Assembly (NCBI GenBank): GCA_934675735.1
Contig: CAKURR010000016.1
Coordinates: 1 to 56,387 of the forward strand
DNA length: 56,387 bases
From: an uncultured Clostridia bacterium
Lineage (GTDB): Bacteria; Bacillota; Clostridia; Christensenellales; Aristaeellaceae
Direction of reading: 5' to 3'
A model generated the notes under the pieces. It was not told where the DNA came from and did not search any database. It saw only the letters and a program-made list of their open reading frames with translations. Below are positions 7,239-13,115 of the stretch, one piece after another. Within the stretch, counting starts at the first letter, position 1, and each line of letters opens with the position of its first letter. The position numbers and the translations under genes were made by a program.

Positions 7239-9305
7239 TCACGCTTTCAGATACTTCCCCGGCTTCCGCTGCCGCCGCCGCTTGCGCTGGGGCAGGGTGA
7301 CTGTCTCATCCGGCAGATCCTCGGGCTTCTTGTCCTGTAATTCAAAGAGCTTGTCGCGCAGCCTGGCGGCCAGCTCGAAATCGAGATTCGCGGCGGCTTG
7401 CAGCATCTTTTCTTCCGTCGAACAAATGAGCAGATGCAGCTCGTCTTCGCTCAGCTCCTTTGCGCGCTTGACCGCGCGCTTTCTATCGCTCTCATCCGCC
7501 GCATGGCCGATTTGCAGCACGTCGCGGACGGATTTCATGACCGTTTTCGGCACAATGCCGTGCGCTTCGTTGTAGGCCTGCTGAAGCTGGCGGCGGCGCT
7601 GCGTCTCGAAAATGGCTTTGTTCATGCTCTCGGTCATCACGTCGGCATACATGATGACGCGGCCGTTCGCGTTTCGCGCCGCGCGGCCGATGGTCTGAAT
7701 CATGCTGACCTCGCTGCGCAGAAAGCCCTCCTTGTCCGCGTCGAGAATGGCGACCAGCGCCACCTCCGGCAAATCCAGACCCTCGCGCAGCAGGTTGATG
7801 CCCACCAGCACGTCGAATACGCCCAGACGCAAATCGCGGATGATTTCCTGCCGCTCCATCGTCTGCACGTCGGAATGCAGATAGCGCACCTTGACGTTCA
7901 TCTCGCCCAGATAGGTCGTCAGGCTCTCGGCCATCTTCTTGGTCAGCGTTGTGACCAGCACGCGATACCCTTCGCCCGTCGTCTTGACGATTTCGGCGTA
8001 GAGATCGTCCACCTGTCCGGTGGCGGGGCGCACGTCGATTTCGGGGTCGAGCAGACCCGTCGGGCGGATAATCTGCTCGACGACCTGCCCCGCGCGCTCC
8101 AATTCATAGGGCGCGGGCGTCGCGCTTACGCAGATGAGCTGGCCGATGCGCTGTTCAAATTCCTCAAAGCGGAGCGGACGGTTGTCAAACGCGCTGGGCA
8201 GGCGGAAACCGTAGGAAACCAGCGCTTCCTTGCGCGCGCGGTCGCCGTTGTACATCGCGCGAATCTGCGGCAGGGTGACGTGGCTTTCATCCACAAAGAC
8301 GATGTAATCCTCCGGAAAGTAATCCAGCAGGGTATACGGCGCGTCGCCCGGCTTGCGGCCGTCGAAATAACGGGAGTAGTTTTCAATGCCCGTGCAGTAG
8401 CCCAGCTCGCGCAGCATTTCGATGTCGTATTGCGTGCGCTGGGCGATGCGCTGGGCCTCGATGAGGTCGCCCTTTTCCTTAAATTCCTTGATGCGCACGT
8501 CCAGGTCGTGCTCGATGTCGCCGATGGCGCGGTCGATGGCCTCGCGCGGCGTGGCGTAATGCGTCGCGGGGTAGACGGCGACGTGCTCGAGCACCATCAG
8601 CGTGTGACCGCTGACCACGTCGATGGCGCTGATGCGGTCGATTTCATCGCCGAAAAATTCCACGCGAATCGCGCTCTTGTCGTATCCGGCGGGGAAGATT
8701 TCCACCACGTCGCCGCGCACGCGGAACGTGCCGCGCTCAAACTCGATGTCGCTTCGGTCGTATTGAATTTCGACCAGCTGGCGCACCAGCTCGTCGCGCT
8801 CCATCTCCATCCCCGGGCGCAGCGAAATCATCATGCCCTCGTATTCGGACGGGTCGCCCATCGAGTAGATGCACGAGACCGACGCGACGACAATCACGTC
8901 CCGCCGCTCGCGCAGCGCCGCTGTTGCGCTGTGGCGCAGACGCTCGATTTCCTCATTGACGGCGGAATCCTTTTCGATATAGGTATCGGTTGAGGCGATG
9001 TAGGCTTCCGGCTGATAATAATCATAATAAGAAACGAAATACTCCACCGCGCTGTCCGGAAAGAACTCGCGGAACTCGGCGCACAGCTGCGCGGCCAGCG
9101 TCTTGTTGTGGGCGATGACCAGCGTGGGGCGCTGCACGCGCTCGATGACGGAGGCCATCGTATAGGTTTTGCCCGAACCGGTGACGCCCAGCAGCACCTG
9201 ACAGGGCATGCCGCTCTGCACGCCCTGCGCCAGCGCCTCGATGGCCTGCGGCTGATCGCCCTGCGGCTTGAACGGAGATTTGAGAACAAAGCGCCCTTCC
9301 TGCAT
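7239..9305 (-). CDS. uvrB: UvrABC system protein B
   Basis: A 688-residue UvrB, the helicase-like subunit that verifies damage and recruits UvrC. Seen: KPQGDQPQAIEAL; Walker A GVTGSGKTYTM (residues 40-50); the damage-probing beta-hairpin region with YYDYYQPEAYIASTDTYIEK; helicase motifs DESHVTLPQ, VGINLLREGLDLPEV and QTIGRAARN; and a C-terminal UVR motif (LDFELAARLRDKLFEL) that contacts UvrC. The start at 9305 (MQEGRFVL) is chosen because GGGAGG lies 6 bases upstream; 27 further in-frame codons upstream have no ribosome binding site and would run into the promoter. The promoter carries a LexA box. Confidence 0.97.
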   Translation of the reverse strand: MQEGRFVLKSPFKPQGDQPQAIEALAQGVQSGMPCQVLLGVTGSGKTYTMASVIERVQRPTLVIAHNKTLAAQLCAEFREFFPDSAVEYFVSYYDYYQPEAYIASTDTYIEKDSAVNEEIERLRHSATAALRERRDVIVVASVSCIYSMGDPSEYEGMMISLRPGMEMERDELVRQLVEIQYDRSDIEFERGTFRVRGDVVEIFPAGYDKSAIRVEFFGDEIDRISAIDVVSGHTLMVLEHVAVYPATHYATPREAIDRAIGDIEHDLDVRIKEFKEKGDLIEAQRIAQRTQYDIEMLRELGYCTGIENYSRYFDGRKPGDAPYTLLDYFPEDYIVFVDESHVTLPQIRAMYNGDRARKEALVSYGFRLPSAFDNRPLRFEEFEQRIGQLICVSATPAPYELERAGQVVEQIIRPTGLLDPEIDVRPATGQVDDLYAEIVKTTGEGYRVLVTTLTKKMAESLTTYLGEMNVKVRYLHSDVQTMERQEIIRDLRLGVFDVLVGINLLREGLDLPEVALVAILDADKEGFLRSEVSMIQTIGRAARNANGRVIMYADVMTESMNKAIFETQRRRQLQQAYNEAHGIVPKTVMKSVRDVLQIGHAADESDRKRAVKRAKELSEDELHLLICSTEEKMLQAAANLDFELAARLRDKLFELQDKKPEDLPDETVTLPQRKRRRQRKPGKYLKA

Positions 9306-9357
9306 CGTGACCTCCCGAAAAATAGGGGAAAAGAACCCCTTTTTGCTAGTATGGTCT

Positions 9358-9392
9358 ATTATAGCATAGAAATAAAATGGGAACAAGCGTTC
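9358..9392 (-). promoter_or_regulatory. uvrB promoter with overlapping LexA (SOS) box
   Basis: On the minus strand, -35 TTGTTC (9386-9381), a 17-base spacer and -10 TATAAT (9363-9358). The sequence GAACAAGCGTTC (9381-9392) is a Firmicutes-type LexA operator (GAAC-N4-GTTC) lying directly on the -35, so LexA binding would block RNA polymerase. It points to SOS induction of uvrB. Confidence 0.85.
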
Positions 9393-9416
9393 TTAAAAAT
9401 TGGGCGCGGAAAAAGA

Positions 9417-9450
9417 TAGAAAAAAGGCTTCGCGCCTTGACGTAAAGCCT
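9417..9450 (-). terminator. Predicted terminator of the type I toxin 1 mRNA
   Basis: Read on the minus strand: AGGCTT stem, 14-base loop, AAGCCT, then TTTTTT. It lies well past the toxin stop codon, so the toxin mRNA would run across the whole antisense RNA region. Confidence 0.6.
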
Positions 9451-9465
9451 GAAATGCAGTTAAGA

Positions 9466-9561
9466 GGTTGGTTCCCTCGCAAGACGGGCACTTTCGCATT
9501 CGTCATTTGCGGATACCGTCGCCGCCGTTGCAGCTGCTACTGCACGGCGGCTTTTTCTTTT
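9466..9561 (+). ncRNA. Putative antisense antitoxin RNA of type I locus 1
   Basis: The 3' end is well defined: a GCCGCC-rich stem (9521-9533 with 9540-9551, one bulge) followed by TTTTTCTTTT (9552-9561). The T-tract overlaps the toxin stop codon on the other strand, the same design as locus 2. The 5' end is uncertain: TTGACG at 9437 is a candidate -35, but no convincing -10 follows. The start coordinate given is nominal. Confidence 0.5.
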
Positions 9562-9637
9562 AACGCAGACCGAAGTACAACGTCAAAAGCAAGGATGCGA
9601 TGGCAGGCAGAATTGAAAGCAGTTCTGTATTGCTCAT
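9560..9637 (-). CDS. Small hydrophobic peptide, putative type I toxin 1
   Basis: A 25-residue peptide (begins MSNTELLSILPAIASLL, ends LYFGLR): polar start, one hydrophobic segment, basic last residue. This is the pattern of holin-like type I toxins. A near-perfect GAGGAGGTGAT ribosome binding site precedes the ATG. A promoter (TTGCCA, 17 bases, TATACG) lies at 9733-9705 on the minus strand. The mRNA 5' part contains TGCACGGCGGCT (9683-9672), perfectly complementary to the same mRNA near its 3' end (9552-9541), which would give a long-range closed fold. A CTTTCGC/GCGAAAG hairpin stands just before the ribosome binding site. Toxicity is inferred, not shown. Confidence 0.65.
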   Translation of the reverse strand: MSNTELLSILPAIASLLLTLYFGLR

Positions 9638-9704
9638 GTGCATCACCTCCTCTTTCGCAGCGCGAAAGCGGAGCCGCCGTGCAAGACCTCTTGACTACGC
9701 AGGC

Positions 9705-9733
9705 CGTATAACATCCCCCTGAGCGCGTGGCAA
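9705..9733 (-). promoter_or_regulatory. Promoter of putative type I toxin 1
   Basis: TTGCCA (9733-9728), 17-base spacer and TATACG (9710-9705) on the minus strand. Confidence 0.55.
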
Positions 9734-9966
9734 GCCTGAAGTGAACAAATCTAATGGTCAGCAAAGGTCAGAAAACTTTTTTTGAAAGCATCCTTCATAA
9801 AAGTAAGCAAAAAAGACGGAAAATGAAAAAATTGCAAGTTCATGATTCAAATTCGGGGCCAAATTGCGGCGGGTCAGTCGTTTGAAACGGGCGGTTTGCA
9901 GGAGCGAAAACGCGTTGGGTTATTTGCCTTCGGGCAAGAAAAAGCGTGCGGAAAAACGGCTTCGGT
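9734..9966. other. Intergenic stretch, no gene seen
   Basis: Between the toxin 1 promoter and the promoter of the next small gene. It is A/T-rich in its first half, with a direct repeat GGTCAGC-AAA-GGTCAGA at 9756-9772 that only partly resembles a CtsR box. No coding region or clear RNA gene was recognised. Confidence 0.4.
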
Positions 9967-9974
9967 GCTATAAT
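9967..9974 (+). promoter_or_regulatory. Extended -10 promoter element
   Basis: GCTATAAT, preceded by TG at 9966-9967, gives the extended -10 form TGnTATAAT (TATAAT at 9969-9974). The -35 is poor. It would transcribe the small membrane protein gene at 10056. Confidence 0.55.
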
Positions 9975-10055
9975 ATAGGCGTAGAGAGGAACGGAAAAAA
10001 GACAAGCCGTTCCAAGAAAAAACAAGTGATTTTCCGATCAGAAGGAGTGCTGGAT

Positions 10056-10223
10056 ATGACTGCTGTTTTCGTGTTTGCCGCGTTGATCGTTGTGAATGCC
10101 GCGTATTGCATCTATGATGGGCGCAGCGAGGAAGCCGCACGCCAGATGGACGATTTCTACCGCGTCGAGTTCAAAAAGAACTATAACGTGCGCGAGGACG
10201 CCCTGACCCAGAGCTGGTATTGA
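10056..10223 (+). CDS. Small single-pass membrane protein, function unknown
   Basis: A 55-residue protein with an N-terminal membrane helix (TAVFVFAALIVVNAAYCIY) and a charged, soluble C-terminal part (SEEAARQMDDFYRVEFKKNY). GAAGGAG lies 8 bases before the ATG, and an extended -10 promoter stands about 80 bases upstream. I do not recognise a family. The good translation signals, promoter and following perfect-palindrome terminator support a real gene. Confidence 0.65.
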   Translation: MTAVFVFAALIVVNAAYCIYDGRSEEAARQMDDFYRVEFKKNYNVREDALTQSWY

Positions 10224-10265
10224 TCGATTCGCATAGCATGATGAAACGGATGGCTGAGTAATATG

Positions 10266-10304
10266 TACCCCTAATACCGGATATCCGGTATTAGGGGTAT
10301 TTTT
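10266..10304 (+). terminator. Perfect 34-bp palindrome followed by TTTTT
   Basis: 10266-10299 is a perfect palindrome beginning TACCCCTAATACCGG, followed by TTTTT (10300-10304). It can act as a terminator for the gene before it. It directly abuts the ATG of the IS3 orfA remnant, so it may also be a leftover of that element's end. Confidence 0.7.
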
Positions 10305-10526
10305 ATGCGATACAGTTATGAGTACAAGAAGAAGTGCGTTGAATTATGTCGGCGGGGCAGGTGGCCGGAAACACCAGATGGAGTAAAAGAAAAACGATTT
10401 CACGATATGATTCGGCTCAGAGCTGAGAACGAACGTTTGAGAGCGGAGATTGCTGTCGTAAAAAAGGCCGCCGCGCGGGAGTTTGAGACGGTCAGCAGGA
10501 GAAAAACAGTTTGCCGCGAATCTTAA
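10305..10526 (+). pseudogene. IS3-family transposase OrfA remnant with internal deletion
   Basis: A 73-residue frame. The start MRYSYEYKKKCVELCRRGRW matches the N-terminus of a common clostridial IS3/IS150-type OrfA (helix-turn-helix). The second part (RLRAENERLRAEIAVVKKAAA) matches the leucine-zipper C-terminal end of the same protein. The central helix-turn-helix region, normally about 50-100 residues, is missing, and no OrfB follows. So this is a dead fragment made by an internal deletion. No ribosome binding site precedes it. Confidence 0.7.
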
Positions 10527-10584
10527 CAGGATATAAATCATAAGCTTCAAGCGAAGAACAAAACAGCACAGGGAGGAAGCGAAT

Positions 10585-11418
10585 GTGAAAAGGCGATCAG
10601 CTATCCTGCTGGCGGCGGCGATGATGGCCGCATCCGTGCCGGCGCTGGCGGAGACCATGCGCATCGGCGATCAGGCCGTTGTGAAAAAGTGCAAGGAATA
10701 TATCACTCTGCGCGAAGCGGATAACGTGCAGGCGACCGAGCTTGCCCGAATCCCGCTAGACGAACAGGTGATTTATCTCAATCCGGCGAAAAACGGGTTT
10801 GCGCGGGTGGAATATGGGGATATGCAGGGCTTTGTGGATACGGCGTATCTGGAAAGCCAAACCGAGCGCGGCACGCCGTTTGCCGCCACAGAGGAGGAGC
10901 GCCGCAACGTGAACCTGTTTCTGACCAACTTCACGGAAACGGGCATGGCGCATTATGACGCGGCCTCGACGGCGGACAGCGAGCTGGTGCGCTTTGCCGT
11001 GCTGCACGCATGGTATAACCGACGCGACAAGTGGGAATCCGGCGAATGGGGAAACCGCCTGGCGCAAAGCGGCATTTCCGACACGGTGCTGCGCTATTTC
11101 GGGCGGCCGCTGATTCTGCCGGACCAGCCCGACTTTGGTTACGACGGCGCGTATTATTATATGGATGAGCCGGGCGCGCCGCTGGGGCTGGGCTTTGCCT
11201 GCGTCAGCGAGGTGGAAATGCTTGGCGGCGGGCTGTACCGCGTGTATTTCGGCGTTTACGGCATGGGAGAGGCCATCGGCGACGAGGTGTATACCCTTCT
11301 GCCGGAACAGGCGGCGAGTCTGTATACGAACACGCCGTTTCAGGGCTGCGCCACCATCCGCGCGCTTGGGCTGGGAACCCGAGAGGGGTTCAGGCTCGAA
11401 AGCTTGAGGATTGAGTAA
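10585..11418 (+). CDS. Secreted protein with a bacterial SH3-like domain
   Basis: 277 residues, starting GTG at 10585 with AGGGAGG 8-9 bases upstream (the ATG at 10582 is followed at once by TGA and cannot be the start). The N-terminus is a signal peptide (KRRSAILLAAAMMAASV) with a PALA cleavage site around residue 22. An SH3-like segment follows (about 25-90: ITLREADNVQATELARIPLDEQVIYL...GFARVEYGDMQGFV), then about 180 residues I do not recognise (WYNRRDKWESGEWGNRL...). SH3-type domains of this kind bind cell-wall material, so it is probably extracellular and wall-associated. The IS remnant upstream separates it from its neighbours. Confidence 0.7.
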   Translation: MKRRSAILLAAAMMAASVPALAETMRIGDQAVVKKCKEYITLREADNVQATELARIPLDEQVIYLNPAKNGFARVEYGDMQGFVDTAYLESQTERGTPFAATEEERRNVNLFLTNFTETGMAHYDAASTADSELVRFAVLHAWYNRRDKWESGEWGNRLAQSGISDTVLRYFGRPLILPDQPDFGYDGAYYYMDEPGAPLGLGFACVSEVEMLGGGLYRVYFGVYGMGEAIGDEVYTLLPEQAASLYTNTPFQGCATIRALGLGTREGFRLESLRIE

Positions 11419-11427
11419 AACAAACAG

Positions 11428-11463
11428 AACACGCCGCTTTGCATTGCGCAAGGCGGCGTGTTT
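11428..11463 (+). terminator. Terminator after the SH3-domain gene
   Basis: AACACGCCGC (11428-11437) pairs perfectly with GCGGCGTGTT (11453-11462) around a 15-base loop. Confidence 0.75.
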
Positions 11464-11495
11464 GCAGGATTCCCCTGTTTTTCCGCCCGCAGACG

Positions 11496-11504
11496 TGCTA
11501 TAAT
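11496..11504 (+). promoter_or_regulatory. Extended -10 promoter for the DUF554 gene
   Basis: TGCTATAAT (TATAAT at 11499-11504), an extended -10 with no clear -35, 39 bases before the ATG at 11543. Confidence 0.6.
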
Positions 11505-11542
11505 GGCCGAGTCATTTCGATTGCGAAAGAAGGATTTTGGGC

Positions 11543-12268
11543 ATGATCGGCCTTGGAACGATTCTCAATACCCTTGCGATTGCCTTTGGCGGCGTATGCG
11601 GCGCGCTTTTCGGACGCAGACTGACGGCGCGCATGCAGGAGACGCTCAACATGGCCTGCGGCGTCAGCGTGCTGTTTATCGGCCTGGCGGGGGCAATGAA
11701 ATACATGTTGAAACTGGGCGATACGACCTTGACGAACGGCGGAACGATGCTGCTCACGCTGTCTCTGCCCATCGGCGGCTTAATCGGCGAGCTGCTGAAT
11801 ATCGAATCGCTGTTTGACCGCTTCGGCGAATGGCTCAAGGCGAAAACGGGCAACGCGAACGACGCGGGCTTTGTGAACGGCTTTGTCACCGCGTCGCTGA
11901 CGGTCTGTATCGGCGCGATGGCGATTGTCGGCTCGGTGCAGGACGGGTTGACGGGGGATTATTCCACGCTGGCGGCCAAAAGCGTGCTCGACTTTGTGGT
12001 GATTATGGTGATGACCTGCTCGCTGGGCAAGGGCTGCGGTTTTTCGGCGATTCCCGTTTTCATCATGCAGGGCGCGATGACGCTGGCCGCTTCGCTGCTC
12101 AAGCCGTTTATGACCGCCGCCGTGCTGGATAACCTGTCGCTGGTCGGCTCGGCGCTGGTGTTCTGTGTCGGGGTCAATCTGGTGTGGGGCAAAAAGGTGC
12201 GCGTGGCCAATCTGCTTCCGGCCATTGTGCTGGCTGTCGCGGCGGCGTTTCTGCCGATTGGGTTTTGA
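11543..12268 (+). CDS. DUF554 family integral membrane protein
   Basis: A 241-residue, strongly hydrophobic protein with about six or seven membrane helices. It has the DUF554 (YdfK-like) pattern: GTILNTLAIAFGGVCGALFG at the start, LTARMQETLNMACGVSVLFIGLAGAM, then FVTASLTVCIGAMAIVGSVQDG and a Gly/Ala-rich C-terminal helix. It is a possible transporter; the family has no assigned substrate. The ATG at 11543 with AAGGA upstream is preferred to the TTG at 11537. Confidence 0.85.
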   Translation: MIGLGTILNTLAIAFGGVCGALFGRRLTARMQETLNMACGVSVLFIGLAGAMKYMLKLGDTTLTNGGTMLLTLSLPIGGLIGELLNIESLFDRFGEWLKAKTGNANDAGFVNGFVTASLTVCIGAMAIVGSVQDGLTGDYSTLAAKSVLDFVVIMVMTCSLGKGCGFSAIPVFIMQGAMTLAASLLKPFMTAAVLDNLSLVGSALVFCVGVNLVWGKKVRVANLLPAIVLAVAAAFLPIGF

Positions 12269-12329
12269 GCGGGGCGCGCCTGCCCGACGAAGGACAAAAA
12301 AGCTTTTCGTATTTGGAAAAATATGAAAA

Positions 12330-12363
12330 AGACCCGACTCGCCTGGCTTGACAAGCGGGTCGG
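12330..12363 (-). terminator. Predicted terminator of the type I toxin 2 mRNA
   Basis: Read on the minus strand: CCCGACCCGC, loop, GCGAGTCGGG (one mismatch), then TCTTTTTC. Its loop and stem overlap the -35 of the antisense promoter, so the toxin transcript would cover the entire antisense RNA. Confidence 0.6.
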
Positions 12364-12376
12364 GATAGCGTACAAT
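12348..12376 (+). promoter_or_regulatory. Strong promoter of the antisense antitoxin RNA, locus 2
   Basis: Consensus TTGACA (12348-12353), 17-base spacer and TACAAT (12371-12376). Confidence 0.85.
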
Positions 12377-12382
12377 GTAGAC

Positions 12383-12478
12383 AAGTAGGGAGCGTGCCTA
12401 CGGGGCGGCGTTTCCGCCGCATCGACAAAATGAATTTTGCCGCCAAGCAGAGGCCAAGCTGCGAGGCGGCGCCTTTTT
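12383..12478 (+). ncRNA. Putative antisense antitoxin RNA of type I locus 2
   Basis: About 95 nt, from the consensus promoter to a terminator (GCCGCC-AA-GCAG at 12439-12450 pairing with CTGC-GA-GGCGGC at 12459-12470, then TTTTT). The 3' T-tract overlaps the toxin stop codon (12477-12479) on the opposite strand. No start codon with a ribosome binding site lies within it, so it reads as a regulatory RNA. Confidence 0.7.
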
Positions 12479-12569
12479 ATCGCTGACTTAACGCGATGCC
12501 AAGTGCCACGGCACTTAAAATGATACCGATGACGGAAAGAAGTACATTAAACAAATCCACATTCGTCAT
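12477..12569 (-). CDS. Small hydrophobic peptide, putative type I toxin 2
   Basis: A 30-residue peptide (starts MTNVDLFNVLLSVIGIIL, ends ALSQR): polar N-terminus, one membrane-spanning segment, polar and basic tail. It resembles holin-like type I toxins of Firmicutes. GGAGGTGATC gives an unusually strong ribosome binding site. The promoter on the minus strand is TTGCGC (12671-12666), 17 bases, TATAAT (12648-12643). Toxin mRNA and antisense RNA start with the same 12-mer GTAGACAAGTAG; the read-through toxin mRNA therefore carries it at its 5' end and its complement near its 3' end, allowing a locked 5'-3' fold. Toxicity is inferred from architecture. Confidence 0.7.
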   Translation of the reverse strand: MTNVDLFNVLLSVIGIILSAVALGIALSQR

Positions 12570-12642
12570 GGCGATCACCTCCGCTTCTGTACGCCGTTGC
12601 GGAGGAAGGCCGACCTCGTAGTCTCTACTTGTCTACATCGCG

Positions 12643-12671
12643 ATTATAACACGGCCATTCGGTTCGCGCAA
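12643..12671 (-). promoter_or_regulatory. Promoter of putative type I toxin 2
   Basis: TTGCGC (12671-12666), 17-base spacer and perfect TATAAT (12648-12643) on the minus strand. Confidence 0.75.
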
Positions 12672-12765
12672 GGCGGGATATCGGCGTTTTATCCCGTTCT
12701 TTTTTGCTTTATGGAATGCAACAAGTCGGCCGCGTATGCGGAAGCTTGAGTTTTTACAGACTTTG

Positions 12766-12799
12766 GCGGAGGTGAGAGCTGCCTCGGGCCGCTTTTTTT
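12766..12799 (+). terminator. Possible terminator-like hairpin before the ileS leader
   Basis: GCGGAGG...CCT...CCGC followed by a run of seven T (12793-12799). The stem is interrupted. I could not identify the transcript it would end; bases 12680-12765 contain no recognisable gene. Confidence 0.35.
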
Positions 12800-12828
12800 G
12801 TTATTCTGCCGAAATTTTGCTTTCCCTC

Positions 12829-12857
12829 TTTACAAACGCCGTGAAACCTTGTATTAT
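12829..12857 (+). promoter_or_regulatory. Promoter of the T-box-ileS unit
   Basis: TTTACA (12829-12834), 17-base spacer and TATTAT (12852-12857). Confidence 0.75.
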
Positions 12858-12863
12858 ATCATC

Positions 12864-13097
12864 GATATGAAACGCGATGACGCGGGACGCGCATGCCCTA
12901 TGCCGCAAAGAGAGCCGAATGTTGGGTGCAATTTCGGACGGACGGGGTATGGGGAATCACCCGCATCAGCGGCTGCCCTGAATGCAGTAGGGGCGGACGG
13001 GTCGCTCCGTCATCGGCTTTGAGCGGACGCTTTTCGGCGTCAATTTGGGTGGTAACGCGAGCAGCCTCGTCCCATGTGGATGAGGCTGCTTTTATTT
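12864..13097 (+). promoter_or_regulatory. T-box riboswitch (isoleucine) controlling ileS
   Basis: The leader holds the conserved T-box sequence TGGGTGGTAACGCG (13046-13059). It is followed by a terminator: stem 13060-13072 with 13078-13090, then TTTATTT. Stem I starts near 12874 (GATGACGCGGG) and closes with CCCGCATC after 12958. The codon AUC at 12956-12958 sits on the 3' side just distal to that basal stem, where the specifier lies, so uncharged tRNA-Ile would be the signal. Uncharged tRNA would favour the antiterminator and let ileS be transcribed. Confidence 0.9.
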
Positions 13098-13115
13098 GCA
13101 AACAGGAGGAAACGT

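Noticed and set aside
9756..9772. GGTCAGC-AAA-GGTCAGA as a CtsR operator
   Set aside because: Spacing fits, but two positions differ from the GGTCAAA heptads and no chaperone or clp gene is near.
13074..13115. Upstream in-frame start of ileS
   Set aside because: The extra 14 codons fall in the T-box terminator; AGGAGG points to ATG 13116.
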